The translations under genes were made by a program, and so were the position numbers. From assembly GCF_000280925.3 (NCBI RefSeq), contig NZ_CP012109.1, positions 5,476,501 through 5,540,500 on the forward strand: DNA of 64,000 bases, written 5' to 3'. The notes beneath the pieces were generated by a model. That model saw only the letters and a program-made list of their open reading frames with translations, did not search any database and was not told where the DNA came from. This stretch comes from Myxococcus hansupus. GTDB taxonomy: Bacteria > Myxococcota > Myxococcia > Myxococcales > Myxococcaceae. Shown in pieces: positions 26,649 to 39,168 of this stretch (positions are counted from its first letter, which is position 1; every line of letters starts with the position of its first letter).

Positions 26649-27020
26649 ATGGCCCCTCCGGCACTCGCTCTCGCCGCCTCTACGCCGCTGCGCCGTGCCG
26701 ACCCGGTCCGGGTGGCCGTGGAGCGTCTGGCCCGTTCGCTGCCCGCGCGCACCGACGCCGCGGTGCTCGTGGACCTCCTGGAGGACGACCTCCGCGAGGG
26801 ACTGGACGCGCTGGGCGATGTCGAGGCCCACTTCACGGACCTGCTCGACACGCTCCGGACGGAAGCGCTGACGCCGGCCACGCTCGTGGACTCAGGGGAT
26901 GACTTGCGCGTCCTGCAGCAGCTCGACTCGCTGCATGACTCGGTTGTACGGCTGCGCAAGCGCCTGTCCCAGGCGGCGATGCTGAGCCGGTTGGCCCAGC
27001 CGCCGCCTCGCAGCCGCTGA
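26649..27020 (+). CDS. Small helical hypothetical protein
   Basis: A 123-residue, acidic, wholly helical protein with no signal peptide, membrane segment or cysteine. It contains heptad-like stretches (AAVLVDLLEDDLREGLDALGD and LRVLQQLDSLHDSVVRLRKR) that could form a coiled coil. No domain is recognised. It lies 67 bases after the di-haem gene, with no strong ribosome binding site before ATG 26649, and faces a convergent gene. Codon usage is like that of its neighbours, so it is probably real. Confidence 0.6.
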   Translation: MAPPALALAASTPLRRADPVRVAVERLARSLPARTDAAVLVDLLEDDLREGLDALGDVEAHFTDLLDTLRTEALTPATLVDSGDDLRVLQQLDSLHDSVVRLRKRLSQAAMLSRLAQPPPRSR

Positions 27021-27061
27021 GGGGCGGAGCCCCACGAACTCGGCCAGAGATGGGCGCTCTG

Positions 27062-28573
27062 TCAGGGCCCCGTCGCGGGTGCCGGAGTCGCCGCGGGCGC
27101 GGCTGGCCCCACCGCAGGCCCCGTCACGGGCGAAGGCGTCGCGGGGAGCGCGATCGCCGGACCCGCGTTGAGCGGCGCGGGCGTCCCCAACAGCGGCGTT
27201 GGCAGCGCGCCATTGAGCGGCGCGGGCGTGCTCAGCAACGCGGGCGGAGACAAAGCCGGGCTCGAGTTGAGCGGCGCCTCGGTGGCGATGATGCCCGCGC
27301 TCGACTGCCCCGTTCCCACGAAGGCATCGAACGAGCCCGGCGCCAGGGGCTGCACCCCGAACGAACCGAACGTCGACACCGTGGGCGGCGTCGCGAACGT
27401 CTGCGTCGGCGCCGTGCCACTTCCCGCCGTGAAGCCCAGCGGTGCGCCCGTCCCAGCCTGCGCAGTACCACTTCCCGCCGTGAAGCCCAGCGGTGCGCCC
27501 GTCCCATCCAGCGTCGGTGCGGGAAGCTGCCCGGAGAAATTCGCGGGCCCCGTCGACGTCGAAGGCGCGGCCAGGCCCCCGCTGATGACATCCGGCGTCA
27601 CCGGCAGCACGGGAGCCCCCGGCACCACCGCGGGCGTCGTCGCGTCGCTCCCCGTCGCCGTGCCCGGCACCGTCACCGTGGTGACCGTCCCGGTGTCCTG
27701 AACCTGCGCCGAGGTGCCCTCCACCCCGGCCGTCCCACCGCCCCCGGTGGCCGACGGCGCGGGCGGCGGCGACGCCGTCACGGGCGCCCCCACCACCCGG
27801 GCCCCCGGAGGCACCGGCGTCAGCGAATGCCAGCTCAGCGGCGGATTGCCCGTGTTCTCCACGAAGGGCCGCGAGCGCACCGCCACGCCCCCCACGTCGA
27901 TGGCCACGTCCTCGAACACGAACTGGATGAAGCCGCGCGGCTCGAGTTGCTGCGGCAGGTTCCACACCAGCACCACCAACTCCGTGTCGTCGTAGCGGGC
28001 CTGCCGCAAGAGCCGGTGCGTGTCGTCATCCGCGTACGCGCCCGCGGCCAGCGCCGCCGCGTGCACGAAGGCCCTGTCCGTCAGCAACTGCCCGTTGCGC
28101 CAGACGCTGCCCACGCCCCACACCGCCACCGCGGCATGCGTGCGCGTCATCGCCGTCCAGCCCAGGCCACTGTCGCCGTAGAGCGGAACGTCCAGCAGCA
28201 CGCCGCCGCCAATCGCGTGCGGCGGAGGCCGGGGCATCGGGCCTGACGAATCGCCCTGCCCTTGCTCCTGTTCCGGCGGGAAGCCCGGCTGCGTCAACTC
28301 GACGCGATACTCCGTGGCCCCCAAACGAAACGAGGCCTCCAACTGGCCCTTGTCACCGAACGTGGCGCCCGGCAGGGACACGCGGTCCTCCACCGTCAGG
28401 GACGCGCTTCCCGTGCCGCTCTCGGCCAGGTCGGTGAAAGGCAGTGAGCCTTGGATGAAGAAGCCGTCTGGCTGCCCGGTTCTCGCGCTGGCCTCCAGGC
28501 CCTCGAACGTGAACCCGCCTGGCGCTGCGGCCAGCAAACCTGACAGTAAAACCGTGGAGATGGGTCCCGCCAT
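27062..28573 (-). CDS. Exported protein with Pro/Thr/Ala-rich repetitive tail
   Basis: A 503-residue protein with a signal peptide (MAGPISTVLLSGLLAAAPG). Residues 20-265 form a folded beta-rich part that I do not recognise (DGFFIQGSLPFTDLAES, LVVLVWNLPQQLEPRGFIQFVFEDVAIDVGG). Residues 265-503 are low-complexity Pro/Thr/Gly/Ala with short repeats: an exact pair of GTGAPLGFTAGSGTA units 17 residues apart and degenerate TPAPLN units. The tail looks like a cell-surface spacer. There are no cysteines and no anchor. It probably contacts the envelope or matrix. Convergent with the small helical gene. Confidence 0.65.
   Translation of the reverse strand: MAGPISTVLLSGLLAAAPGGFTFEGLEASARTGQPDGFFIQGSLPFTDLAESGTGSASLTVEDRVSLPGATFGDKGQLEASFRLGATEYRVELTQPGFPPEQEQGQGDSSGPMPRPPPHAIGGGVLLDVPLYGDSGLGWTAMTRTHAAVAVWGVGSVWRNGQLLTDRAFVHAAALAAGAYADDDTHRLLRQARYDDTELVVLVWNLPQQLEPRGFIQFVFEDVAIDVGGVAVRSRPFVENTGNPPLSWHSLTPVPPGARVVGAPVTASPPPAPSATGGGGTAGVEGTSAQVQDTGTVTTVTVPGTATGSDATTPAVVPGAPVLPVTPDVISGGLAAPSTSTGPANFSGQLPAPTLDGTGAPLGFTAGSGTAQAGTGAPLGFTAGSGTAPTQTFATPPTVSTFGSFGVQPLAPGSFDAFVGTGQSSAGIIATEAPLNSSPALSPPALLSTPAPLNGALPTPLLGTPAPLNAGPAIALPATPSPVTGPAVGPAAPAATPAPATGP
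27417..27506. repeat. 51-base tandem repeat inside the repetitive exported protein gene
   Basis: Two 39-base identical blocks, 27417-27455 and 27468-27506, start at 51-base spacing and encode the duplicated 17-residue unit of the exported protein. Identity down to synonymous positions points to a recent duplication or slippage event. Confidence 0.8.
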
Positions 28574-28640
28574 CGACGCTGCCTCCTTGGTTCACAAGGT
28601 AGGCAGCGGAGCGGGGAACGGCATGCCCCACCCCTCAGAA

Positions 28641-29159
28641 CTAGATGAGGCCGCGCGCCCGACGAATCTGCTCGACCGTCTTGTTGTACTCGATGTCGAA
28701 GGCGCTGGTGCCCTCCTGCAGGTGCTTCAGGCGGGAGCGGGCCTCCTTGTCGATCTCGTCGTCCACGTCGAGGTGACGCTTCATGACGGCGAAGATCTTC
28801 TGACGCAGGCCGTTATCCGCCGAGTACACCTCTTCGACGTTCCGGCTGATGAGCAGGAATTCAATCATCTGGTTGATGACGTATTCGATGCCCTCGTCGC
28901 CCATCTTGAAGCCGCGGACGTCCGCCATCTCGCGCTTCACCTGGTTGAACTTGGAATAGTCGTAACCGCGACGCTCCAGCGCCTCACGCGTCGCCTGGTT
29001 CACACGCTCCTCGTTCGCGAGGTACTCACGCATGATGGCCGACAGGTCCATCTCGGCGTCGGCCACGCGCATCGGCTCCACCTCGATGTCCCCGTCCTGC
29101 ATGAGCTGCTGAATGGCCTCGCGCGAGATGATCGGGATCACCTTCGGATACAGCCTCAT
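28641..29159 (-). CDS. DUF507 family protein
   Basis: A 172-residue soluble, strongly helical and charged protein of the DUF507 family, common in delta-proteobacteria and Aquificae. It begins MRLYPKVIPIISREAIQQL and contains EVYSADNGLRQKIFAVMKRHL and FDIEYNKTVEQIRRARG. I chose ATG 29159 because GAGGG lies six bases upstream; an upstream in-frame start adds only 14 residues. The role is unknown. It lies downstream of uvrC on the same strand, 137 bases away. Confidence 0.88.
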   Translation of the reverse strand: MRLYPKVIPIISREAIQQLMQDGDIEVEPMRVADAEMDLSAIMREYLANEERVNQATREALERRGYDYSKFNQVKREMADVRGFKMGDEGIEYVINQMIEFLLISRNVEEVYSADNGLRQKIFAVMKRHLDVDDEIDKEARSRLKHLQEGTSAFDIEYNKTVEQIRRARGLI

Positions 29160-29296
29160 GTCGGTCCCTCGCCCTCTGTGAAACGTGCTCGGAATCGTCA
29201 ACCGCTATAGTTCAGCGCCGAGCCCAGTCGCAATGAAAAACCCCAGGAACGTCGCGCTTCCAGCGCACTTCCCAGCAGGTCTGCAGCGGAAATTAA

Positions 29297-31237
29297 TCAC
29301 GCCGCCCCGGGTGGCAGCCCTCCCCGCGTTTTTTCGTTCACAGGTTCGTGCGCATCGTCCAGGGACGCCTCGCGTACGGGGTCCTCCGCATCCTCATCCG
29401 GGTGGCCATGAAGCCCCGCATGGACGCGCTCCGCCATGGCGGGACCAACGACCTCCGCGAGTTCTTCGATGGACGCCTCCCCCACCCGCTTGAGCGAACC
29501 GAAGTGCCGCAACAGTTGCTTGCGCCGCGTCTCACCCACCCCCGGAATGTCTTCCAGCGCGGACCGGACCCGGCTCTTTCGCAGCACCTGCTTCTGGTAG
29601 GTGATGGCGAAGCGGTGGGCCTCGTCCCGCATTCGCGTGAGCATGAACATCTCCGCTGAATTCTGGGACAGGACAATGGGGTCCTTGCGCCCCACCACGA
29701 AGATGCGCTCGGGGCTCCGGGCGCTTTCGGCATCGCGGTCGAACACTTCCAGGTCGCGGCTCTTGGCCAGACCCACCACGTCCACCGTCTCCACGCCCAC
29801 GTCCTTCATCGCGGCGTGCGCGCTGGCCAACTGGCCCTTGCCACCGTCGATGACGAGCAGGTCCGGCAGGTCGTTGTCCTCCAGGCCCCGCTTGAGCCTG
29901 CGCGAGATGACCTCGTACATGCTGGCGAAGTCGTCCTGCTTCTCCAGGGTCTTGATTTTGTACTTCCGGTAACGCGACTTGTCCGCGTCCCCGTCCGTCA
30001 CCGCCACCTGCGAGGCGACGATGGCCGAGCCCTGGAAGTGCGAGATGTCGAAGCACTCCATGCGGCGCGGGAAGTTGCGCAGGCTCAGCCGCTGCTGGAG
30101 CCGTGACAGCACGGTGTCCGTCTCGTCCTTCGTGCGACGGCGCTCCACGAAGGCCTGTTCCGCGTTCTTCGCGGACATCTTCACCAGGTCCAGCTTCTCG
30201 CCGCGCTTGGGCACCAGCACGCGAACGCGCTCCCCCTTGCGCTCGGAGAGCAGCGCATCCAGGCCCTCCGTGCCGTCTTCCAGGTCCAGCGGCAGCAGCA
30301 CCTCTTCGGGCACGAAGCTGCCCTGGTCGTAGTAGAGGTTCACGAACGAGGCGAGCAGCTCCTCGTCGGGGAACTCCTGACTGCCGAAGGGGAAGGCCTG
30401 GCCGCCATTGAGGCGGCCCTGCCGGACCCAGAGGACGTAGAACAGGATGCGGTCGCCCTCGCGGTGGAAGGCGAAGACGTCCTGGTCCTTGAAGTCCGTG
30501 GTGGCGACCTTCTGGCGCTCCAGGCTGCGCTCGATGGCGCTGAGCTGATCCCTCACCCGCGCGGCCTCTTCGAACTTCAGCTCCTGGGCGGCGCGCTTCA
30601 TGCGCAGGCGCAGGCCCTCCACCAGCTCGCCGCCCTTGCCCTCCAGGAACATCACCACTTCGTTGACGCTGCGGTGGTACTCGTCCTGCGGCACCGGGTA
30701 CACGCACGGCGCCGGGCAGCGTCCAATCTGGTGCAACAGACAGGGCCGCTTGCGGTTGGCCAGCACGTGGTCGGTGCAGGTCCGCAGGTGGAAGAAGCGG
30801 TTGATGACCCGCAGCGTCTCGCGGATGGCGCCCGCGCTGGAGTACGGCCCGAAGTAGCGCGCGCCGTCGCGCTCGTACTTGCGCACCACTTCCAGGCGCG
30901 GATACGGCTGGCTCTTGTCCAGCCGCAACGAGATGAACTGCTTGTCGTCCTTGAGCAGGACGTTGAAGCGCGGCCGGTGCTTCTTGATGAGCTCGTTTTC
31001 GAGGAGCAGCGCCTCCTTCTCGTTGCTGACGAGCACCGTCTCCAAGTCACCGAGAAGCTGATCCAACAGCGACACGAAGACGCGTGTGTCGCCGGTGCGG
31101 TTGAAGTACGAGCGCACGCGGCTGCGCAGGTTGATGGCCTTGCCCACGTAGATGATCTGCCCGCGGCGGTCCTTCATCAGGTACACGCCGGGCTCGGTGG
31201 GCAGTGCGTCCAGCTTCTCCAGAAGCTTCGCGTCCAT
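29297..31237 (-). CDS. uvrC: Excinuclease ABC subunit C
   Basis: A 646-residue dual-incision nuclease of nucleotide excision repair. Domains in order: GIY-YIG ([19 protein letters not shown]) at residues 15-95, a cysteine-rich region ([20 protein letters not shown]), the UVR domain that contacts UvrB ([18 protein letters not shown]) at about 210-245, the RNase H-like UvrC domain ([28 protein letters not shown]), and C-terminal helix-hairpin-helix pairs ([17 protein letters not shown]). It starts 20 bases after the uvrB stop, so UvrB and UvrC are made from one message. Confidence 0.97.
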   Translation of the reverse strand: MDAKLLEKLDALPTEPGVYLMKDRRGQIIYVGKAINLRSRVRSYFNRTGDTRVFVSLLDQLLGDLETVLVSNEKEALLLENELIKKHRPRFNVLLKDDKQFISLRLDKSQPYPRLEVVRKYERDGARYFGPYSSAGAIRETLRVINRFFHLRTCTDHVLANRKRPCLLHQIGRCPAPCVYPVPQDEYHRSVNEVVMFLEGKGGELVEGLRLRMKRAAQELKFEEAARVRDQLSAIERSLERQKVATTDFKDQDVFAFHREGDRILFYVLWVRQGRLNGGQAFPFGSQEFPDEELLASFVNLYYDQGSFVPEEVLLPLDLEDGTEGLDALLSERKGERVRVLVPKRGEKLDLVKMSAKNAEQAFVERRRTKDETDTVLSRLQQRLSLRNFPRRMECFDISHFQGSAIVASQVAVTDGDADKSRYRKYKIKTLEKQDDFASMYEVISRRLKRGLEDNDLPDLLVIDGGKGQLASAHAAMKDVGVETVDVVGLAKSRDLEVFDRDAESARSPERIFVVGRKDPIVLSQNSAEMFMLTRMRDEAHRFAITYQKQVLRKSRVRSALEDIPGVGETRRKQLLRHFGSLKRVGEASIEELAEVVGPAMAERVHAGLHGHPDEDAEDPVREASLDDAHEPVNEKTRGGLPPGAA

Positions 31238-31257
31238 GACGGCCCCCTCCTCCCCTG

Positions 31258-33378
<2,121 letters not shown>

Positions 33379-33405
33379 ACCCGCGAGATCTAACACCGCG
33401 CGGGT
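33379..33405. promoter_or_regulatory. Inverted repeat touching the uvrB start codon
   Basis: ACCCGCG at 33379-33385 and CGCGGGT at 33399-33405 are perfect inverted copies 13 bases apart, immediately upstream of the uvrB ATG and 26 bases after the M28 peptidase stop. On the uvrB message this would place a hairpin over the ribosome binding site. It could also be a weak terminator for the peptidase gene. Confidence 0.4.
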
Positions 33406-33431
33406 GGGAAGGCCGGATGTTCGTGCCGGTG

Positions 33432-35111
33432 CTACTTCGAAGTGTCCTGTCCCTTCAGCGCCTCCAGGGACTGCAGCCGGGCGGCCTCGAACTCGTCGCC
33501 CTTGTTCCAACGCGGCAGGTCGGAGCTGCGGGCCACGTGGGCGCCCAGCAGGAAGAACAGGCGCACGTCCTCCACCGCGCCGGAGAAGTCCCATTCCGGG
33601 CGCAGCTCGTCCGACGGCTGGTGGTAGTGCTTCGACTCCCAGAGCTCCCGCTGCTGCTTGCCCCAGCCCTCCGGCTTGCCAATGAAGTCCATCCCGCTGC
33701 CGAAGTAGGCGGCGGGAATCCCCCGCTTGGCGAAGCTGAACTGGTCCGAACGGTAGAAGAAGCCCCGGTCGGAAAGCTGGTCCGCCTTCACCACCCGGCC
33801 CTGCGTCTTCGCCAGCGCGGTGAGCGTGGCGTCCAGGTTGGATTTGCCCAGGCCAATGACGGTGATGTCGCGCGTGCGGCCGTGGATGTTGGCGCCGTCG
33901 ATGTTGAGGTTCGCGGCGACGCGGCCGTGGGGCACGGGCGGGTGTTCCGCCAGGTATTGCGAGCCCAGCAGGCCCTGCTCCTCCGCGGCGACGGCGGCGA
34001 AGAGGATGGAGCGGCGCGGCGCCTTGGGCAGGGCCGCGAACGCCTTGGCGACGTTGAGCATGGCCGCCACGCCAGAAGCGTTGTCGAGCGCGCCGTTGTA
34101 GATGGTGTCCTCGCCCGGCTTGCCACCTTCCTTCTTGCCCAGGTGGTCATGGTGCGCGGTGTACAGCACCACTTCCTGGGACAGCTTCGGGTCGCTGCCG
34201 GGCAGCAGCGCCAGCACGTTGGCGGTGGGGCTGCGGCGCACCGTGTTCGTCAGGCGCGTCGTCAACGTCGTCCCGAGCGGCACGGGCTGGAAGTCCCGCT
34301 TCTGCGCGGCGGCCTGCAACGCGGTCAGGTCCTTGCCCGCGAGCTGCAACACCCGGCGCGTGGCCGCCTCGGTCGTCCAGGCCTTCACCTGGAGACGGGG
34401 GCCCTCCGCGGCGGGCAGCTCGAACTGCTCGCCCGTCCACGACGTCTGCACCACCTGCCACGGGTAGCCCGCGCTGGGCGTGGTGTGGATGATGATGGCG
34501 CCCGCCGCGCCCATCTTCGCGGCCTGCTCGTACTTGTAATCCCAACGGCCGTACCAGAGCCGCGTCTTTCCCGCGAAGAGCTGCGGGTCATCTTCCGGGT
34601 CGCTGTTGAGGATGAGCAGCGTCTTGCCGCGCAGGTCCATCCCCTTGAAGTCGTCCCATTGATACTCGGGCGCCTGGATTCCGTAGCCCACGAAGACAAG
34701 CTCGGACGCGTCCAACTTCGACTCGGGCGCCTGCACGCCGGACACGGCGATGAAGTCCTGGTGGAACTTCAGGCGCACCTCGTCCTTGGCCGACTTGAAC
34801 GACAAGTCCTGGGCGCTGCTGGTGACACCCACCAGATCGAAAGGCTGGAAGTAGGTGCCGTCCGTGCCCAGGGGCTTGAGCCCGAGCGCCTCGAACTGCG
34901 CGGCGATGTATGCCTGCCCCAGCGCGTCACCGCGTGTCCCCGGTCCACGCCCTTCCAGCAAGTCATGAGCGAGGAAGCGCACGTGCGCGCGCAGCACCTC
35001 CGGAGCAATGACGCTGGAGGCGGTCTTCTCCGCGGGCGTCGTCAGCGGCACGCGCTGCGCGAACGCGGGAGCGGAGCAGAGGGCGAGGAGCAGGGGCAGC
35101 GAGCGCATCAT
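33432..35111 (-). CDS. Exported M28-family zinc metallopeptidase
   Basis: A 559-residue protein with a signal peptide ([19 protein letters not shown]). A PA domain is inserted at about residues 130-260 ([36 protein letters not shown]). The di-zinc M28 catalytic core follows: H-x-D in YTAHHDHLG, Asp in [12 protein letters not shown], Glu-Glu in [13 protein letters not shown], Asp in [11 protein letters not shown] and His in [11 protein letters not shown]. All metal ligands are present, so it should be an active periplasmic or secreted aminopeptidase. It lies 53 bases before uvrB and 47 after cysS. Confidence 0.93.
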   Translation of the reverse strand: MMRSLPLLLALCSAPAFAQRVPLTTPAEKTASSVIAPEVLRAHVRFLAHDLLEGRGPGTRGDALGQAYIAAQFEALGLKPLGTDGTYFQPFDLVGVTSSAQDLSFKSAKDEVRLKFHQDFIAVSGVQAPESKLDASELVFVGYGIQAPEYQWDDFKGMDLRGKTLLILNSDPEDDPQLFAGKTRLWYGRWDYKYEQAAKMGAAGAIIIHTTPSAGYPWQVVQTSWTGEQFELPAAEGPRLQVKAWTTEAATRRVLQLAGKDLTALQAAAQKRDFQPVPLGTTLTTRLTNTVRRSPTANVLALLPGSDPKLSQEVVLYTAHHDHLGKKEGGKPGEDTIYNGALDNASGVAAMLNVAKAFAALPKAPRRSILFAAVAAEEQGLLGSQYLAEHPPVPHGRVAANLNIDGANIHGRTRDITVIGLGKSNLDATLTALAKTQGRVVKADQLSDRGFFYRSDQFSFAKRGIPAAYFGSGMDFIGKPEGWGKQQRELWESKHYHQPSDELRPEWDFSGAVEDVRLFFLLGAHVARSSDLPRWNKGDEFEAARLQSLEALKGQDTSK

Positions 35112-35158
35112 GGTGTCCCGAGCCCTAACATGAAGCCCGGGACACCCGAAGCACTGCC

Positions 35159-36628
35159 TCAACCCTGGACCGGCGCCACCTTCCACGTCGTGCCGGCGGG
35201 CGTGTCCATGATTTCCACGCCCTTCTGCTTCAACTCGCTTCGCACCCGGTCCGCGGCGGCGAAGTCCTTGGCGGCGCGAGCCGCGGTGCGCTCGCCCAGC
35301 AGGCGCTCCACGTCCGCCACGTCGATGCCGCGCTCACGCACGGCGCGCTCCCGGCGGCGCAGCAGCCACGCGTCCGGCGCGTCCTCGAAGAGGCCCAGCA
35401 CGCCGGACACCCGGCGCACGTCCTCCCGCAACGCCTGGAGCGTCCGGCCCATCAGCGCCTTGTCCTTCACCGGCGGCTTGTCCGCGAGCTCGTTCATCAT
35501 CCCGAAGAGCCCCGACAGCGAACCCAGGCCGCCCGCGGAGTTGAAGTCGTCGTCCATGGCGGACTCGAACTCGCCAAAGAAGCGATGGGGCTCGCCGTGC
35601 AGCGGGCCCTTGCCGAAGTCCTTGCCCGCCACGCGCTCGTCGACCTTGCGGAGCGTCTCGTAGAAGTACTCCATGCGCGCTTCCGCGTCCGCCAACGCCT
35701 TGTCGGAGAAGGCCAGCGGGTGGCGGTAGTGCGTGGAGAGGAAGAAGAAGCGCAGCGCCTCCGGGTCCACCTTGGTCAGCGCGTCGCGCAGGCGCACCAC
35801 GTTGCCCAGCGACTTGGACATCTTCGCGCCTTCCAGGTCCAGGAAGCCGCAGTGCATCCAGTACCGGGCGAAGGTCACGCCGTTGGCGGACTCGCTCTGC
35901 GCGATTTCGTTTTCGTGGTGGGGGAAGATGAGGTCCAGCGCGCCGCCGTGGATGTCGAACGTCTCACCCAGGTACTTGGCGCTCATGGCGGAGCACTCGA
36001 TGTGCCAGCCGGGCCGCCCCGGGCCCCAGGGGCTGTCCCACGCGGGCTCGCCGGGCTTGGCGGCCTTCCACAGCGCGAAGTCGAGCGGCTCGCGCTTCTG
36101 CTCTCCCGGCTGCACGCGGTCACCCACGCACAAGTCGTCCAGGTTGCGCTTGGACAGCTTCGCGTAGTCCGCATCACTGCTCACCGAGAAGTACACGTCT
36201 CCCTGCGACGCGTAGGCGTGGCCCTTGTCCACGAGCTTCTGGATGATGGCGATGATTTCCGGCAGGTGGTCGCTCACGCGCGGCGCCACGTCCGGCTCCA
36301 ACAGGTGCAGCGCCTTGGCGTCCTCGCGGAAGAGCTCCACGAAGCGCGCGGCCAGCGCCACGGGCGCCTCGCCCGTCTCCGCCGCGGCCTTGATGATTTT
36401 GTCGTCCACGTCCGTGAAGTTGCGGACGTAGCGGACCTTCAGGCCCCGGTGACGGAGGTAGCGGACCACCACGTCGAAGGAGGTGAAGGTGCGCGCATTC
36501 CCGATATGGATATAGCTGTAGACGGTAGGACCACAGACGTAGACCCCCACTTCGCCCGGGACAGCGGGCTGCAGCAGCTCCTTCTGCATGGTCATCGTGT
36601 TGAAGAGCCGGATGGCGGGCGGGGTCAC
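35159..36628 (-). CDS. cysS: Cysteinyl-tRNA synthetase
   Basis: A 489-residue class I synthetase. It has the zinc cysteine and substrate site VYVCGPTVYSYIHIGNA (HIGN is the HIGH motif), GWHIECSAM with the second zinc cysteine, FPHHENEIAQSE, and the KMSKS loop GAKMSKSLGN. GTG at 36628 places the start just before the conserved IRLFNTMT segment and has AGAGGA nine bases upstream; the longer open frame to 36946 does not resemble a synthetase. It appears to head the cysS-M28-uvrB-uvrC gene row. Confidence 0.95.
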   Translation of the reverse strand: MTPPAIRLFNTMTMQKELLQPAVPGEVGVYVCGPTVYSYIHIGNARTFTSFDVVVRYLRHRGLKVRYVRNFTDVDDKIIKAAAETGEAPVALAARFVELFREDAKALHLLEPDVAPRVSDHLPEIIAIIQKLVDKGHAYASQGDVYFSVSSDADYAKLSKRNLDDLCVGDRVQPGEQKREPLDFALWKAAKPGEPAWDSPWGPGRPGWHIECSAMSAKYLGETFDIHGGALDLIFPHHENEIAQSESANGVTFARYWMHCGFLDLEGAKMSKSLGNVVRLRDALTKVDPEALRFFFLSTHYRHPLAFSDKALADAEARMEYFYETLRKVDERVAGKDFGKGPLHGEPHRFFGEFESAMDDDFNSAGGLGSLSGLFGMMNELADKPPVKDKALMGRTLQALREDVRRVSGVLGLFEDAPDAWLLRRRERAVRERGIDVADVERLLGERTAARAAKDFAAADRVRSELKQKGVEIMDTPAGTTWKVAPVQG

Positions 36629-36741
36629 GTGCGGCAATCCTCTTGGGTCCATAGGCGTGGGTGTGCCCCTCACTCTAGAGTCTCGGGTCCCGGACAGGCC
36701 AGTATTCGAGAGGGGTTCGTCACCGCCTCCAATCTGGGAGA

Positions 36742-38472
36742 ATGGCCACCATGGCTCCACCGAACCCCAAGCGGCCGCCTCGGCCGCCCCGCCCGCCCGG
36801 TACGCAGGCGTCCCAGGATTCCGACGTGGAGCTGCCGTTCGACGACGACGAGGTCGACCCACTCCAAGCGGACGACCCTCGGCCCCAGCGCGTCCCTCAG
36901 TACCCCGCGGGCTCACGCAAGAGCCGGCGGCACGGGCCGGGCGCACGGGGCAACCACGACCGGGAGCTCGCTTCCGGCTTTGACACGTCTCACGAGTATT
37001 CGGACCCGGGCTATGCGCCCGCCTTCCTGTACGTCGAACGAGGTCCGGGCGCCGGGCAGCTCGTCCCCGTGAAACAGGGCTCGCTGGTGATGGGGCGCTC
37101 GTCCTCGTCGGACCTCCGGTTGCAGCATCCGTCCATCAGCCGGCGCCATGCGCACCTGACGCGGCGGGGGGACCGGTTCTTCCTGAAGGACCTCAGCAGT
37201 CAGAACGGCACCTTCCTCAACCGGCACCGCATCGCCTCGGAGGTCGAGCTGATGCCGGGGGATGAGATTTCCCTCGGCAATGCGCTGCTGCGCCTGCGGG
37301 GACATGGCGGTACGCCCGCGCTGGGCGTGCCCGTGGCCAGCGCCGCCGAGGCGCCGAGACCTCGCAGGGGATTGAGCTCCCTGGGCGTGGCCTTGGCGGC
37401 GGCGGCCGTCGGCTCGGGCGTGGCCGCGCTCATCGCCCTGTTCTCCCTGCGCGCGGCGGGTGACGCGGAGGCGCCGCCGTCCCCGAATGAAGGGGCGGCC
37501 CCGCTGGCGGCACATGGCACGCCGACCTCGAATCCGGGTGGAGCGGGAACAGCGGGCACGGCGGCCCCGGATGCGCGAGCGGGCGTCGGCGCGACGGGTG
37601 TGGCTGCGCCCCAAGGAGCCCATGGGACTGGCTCACGTGGGGCCGGCGCCGGTACAGCGCCAAGCGCCGCTGGGGTGAACTCCGAGGCAAAGCCGGGCAC
37701 CAACGCCGTGCACTCCGGTGCGGCGCCCGAGTCGTCCAACACCAGGTCTGACCGCGAGCCCTCGACGTCCCGCGACGGCAGCGGGACGACGCCCCGAACC
37801 TCCCAGGAGCCGGTGACGCCCACGGCGACGGGCATCAGCGCGCTGAACGTCGCGAGGGGGACCACGAAACAGGTGCGTCCCGTCTCCGTCACCACGAGCG
37901 AACGCGCCACGACGGGCCGCGACGCTTCGGCGGACATCGAGCGACAGGCACCATCACGGACCGCCGACCCTGGCAGTTCTCCCCGGAGCCGTGCGCCCGA
38001 CGCACGGCCACGCACGCAAGCCCCATCCTCGGGAGATGCGTCCGCCACGGCGCCGACCGGGACCGGAAAGGAAACCGAGGTCCTGCGCTTCTACGAAGCA
38101 GGAAACGTCACGGCCGCGAAGGAGTTGGCGCAGACGGAGAACCTGACCGGCCTGCATGAGCAGCTCGTCCGGTTCGAGACCGCCGCGGCCACGGCACGCA
38201 AGGCCCAGGCGAAGGGAGACCTCCCCGAGGCCATCGCCCAACTGTCGATCGCGCTCTCCGTGGACGACGCCCTTGCTCACGGCTGGAGCAAACACGGTCC
38301 GCCGCTGCGCAAGCAGTTGTCACGGCTGCACCTCCAAGTCGGCGTCGACCATGTCGCCGCGGGCCGGTCCACCGAGGCGCGCACCGCCTTCGAACAGGCC
38401 CTGAAGCACGACACGGGCAACCGCGAAGCGCGGGAGCACCTCGCCCGGCTCAGCGGCGCTTCAGCCCCCTGA
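36742..38472 (+). CDS. FHA-domain membrane protein with TPR-like tail
   Basis: A 576-residue protein. A Pro-rich and acidic N-terminus is followed by an FHA domain at about 93-187, with the phosphothreonine-binding signature GRSSSSDLRLQHPSISRRHA and SSQNGTFLN. One membrane helix comes next (LGVALAAAAVGSGVAALIALF, about 213-235). A 220-residue Ser/Thr/Pro/Gly-rich spacer leads to a C-terminal helical region of TPR type (AAGRSTEARTAFEQALKHDTGNREA). The FHA domain would be cytoplasmic and the TPR part outside the inner membrane. This suits phospho-signalling by the Ser/Thr kinases abundant in myxobacteria. Start 36742 or 36751. Confidence 0.83.
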   Translation: MATMAPPNPKRPPRPPRPPGTQASQDSDVELPFDDDEVDPLQADDPRPQRVPQYPAGSRKSRRHGPGARGNHDRELASGFDTSHEYSDPGYAPAFLYVERGPGAGQLVPVKQGSLVMGRSSSSDLRLQHPSISRRHAHLTRRGDRFFLKDLSSQNGTFLNRHRIASEVELMPGDEISLGNALLRLRGHGGTPALGVPVASAAEAPRPRRGLSSLGVALAAAAVGSGVAALIALFSLRAAGDAEAPPSPNEGAAPLAAHGTPTSNPGGAGTAGTAAPDARAGVGATGVAAPQGAHGTGSRGAGAGTAPSAAGVNSEAKPGTNAVHSGAAPESSNTRSDREPSTSRDGSGTTPRTSQEPVTPTATGISALNVARGTTKQVRPVSVTTSERATTGRDASADIERQAPSRTADPGSSPRSRAPDARPRTQAPSSGDASATAPTGTGKETEVLRFYEAGNVTAAKELAQTENLTGLHEQLVRFETAAATARKAQAKGDLPEAIAQLSIALSVDDALAHGWSKHGPPLRKQLSRLHLQVGVDHVAAGRSTEARTAFEQALKHDTGNREAREHLARLSGASAP

Positions 38473-39097
38473 CGAGCAACATGGCGTTGAGCACCACGAA
38501 GCTGACCAACGCCAGGGCGACCAGCATCAAGCCGCGGTCCGCGCCGGGCCGCTCGCCCTCGACGAGGAGCCACAGGCGTCCCTCGTGCGGCTGCACCTCG
38601 CCCATCTGCTGCATCAGCGCGAGCGCGTCGCGGTAGCGGGGCGCATCGTCCTGAGCCAACAGCCGCCCCCGGACAGCGAAGGGCCGCTGGTCGGGCTGCG
38701 GCGGTGGACGACCCTCCGTCCACTGCTCTCCCGGAAGCGCCTCGCGCCGCACCACGAAGGGGGAATCGCGCAGCCCCACCAGCACGAACAGCCCACCCTC
38801 CACCCGCTCATAGGCGCCTCGGACCGTGGGCACGCCGTGCACCTGCGCGTAGCGGTTGGAGCCGAGCGCCTCGAAGCGGTACGCCCCTTCCGCCCCCAAC
38901 GTCAGCGGCACGCTGGGCGACAGGAAGTACGACAAGTCTCTCCACTGCATCGTAAACAGGGCCACGCCCACGGCGATGGCCATGACCGCCGCCACCGGGC
39001 GCACCCCCACGCGGCGGCGCGACATCCGGGCCTCGAGCTCGGCGATGCGCCGGTCCCGCTCCTCCTCCGAGGCTGACTTCGTCTGTGGCTCAGTCAT
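38450..39097 (-). CDS. Hypothetical two-helix membrane protein
   Basis: A 215-residue protein with a charged N-terminal helix (SASEEERDRRIAELEARMSRR), a membrane segment at about 36-52 (VAAVMAIAVGVALF), a 135-residue extracytoplasmic domain (beta-rich, GAYRFEALGSNRYAQVHGVPTVRG in two parts), and a C-terminal membrane helix (GLMLVALALVSFVVLNAMLLV) ending in a basic tail. No family is recognised. Its 3' end overlaps the 3' end of the FHA gene by 23 bases on the opposite strand. Confidence 0.7.
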   Translation of the reverse strand: MTEPQTKSASEEERDRRIAELEARMSRRRVGVRPVAAVMAIAVGVALFTMQWRDLSYFLSPSVPLTLGAEGAYRFEALGSNRYAQVHGVPTVRGAYERVEGGLFVLVGLRDSPFVVRREALPGEQWTEGRPPPQPDQRPFAVRGRLLAQDDAPRYRDALALMQQMGEVQPHEGRLWLLVEGERPGADRGLMLVALALVSFVVLNAMLLVRGLKRR

Positions 39098-39168
39098 GGA
39101 AAGACAAAGCCCCGAGCCCCCTGAACGGGAACCCGGGGCGACGAGTCTTGGACGGCAGCCCAGCCCGC

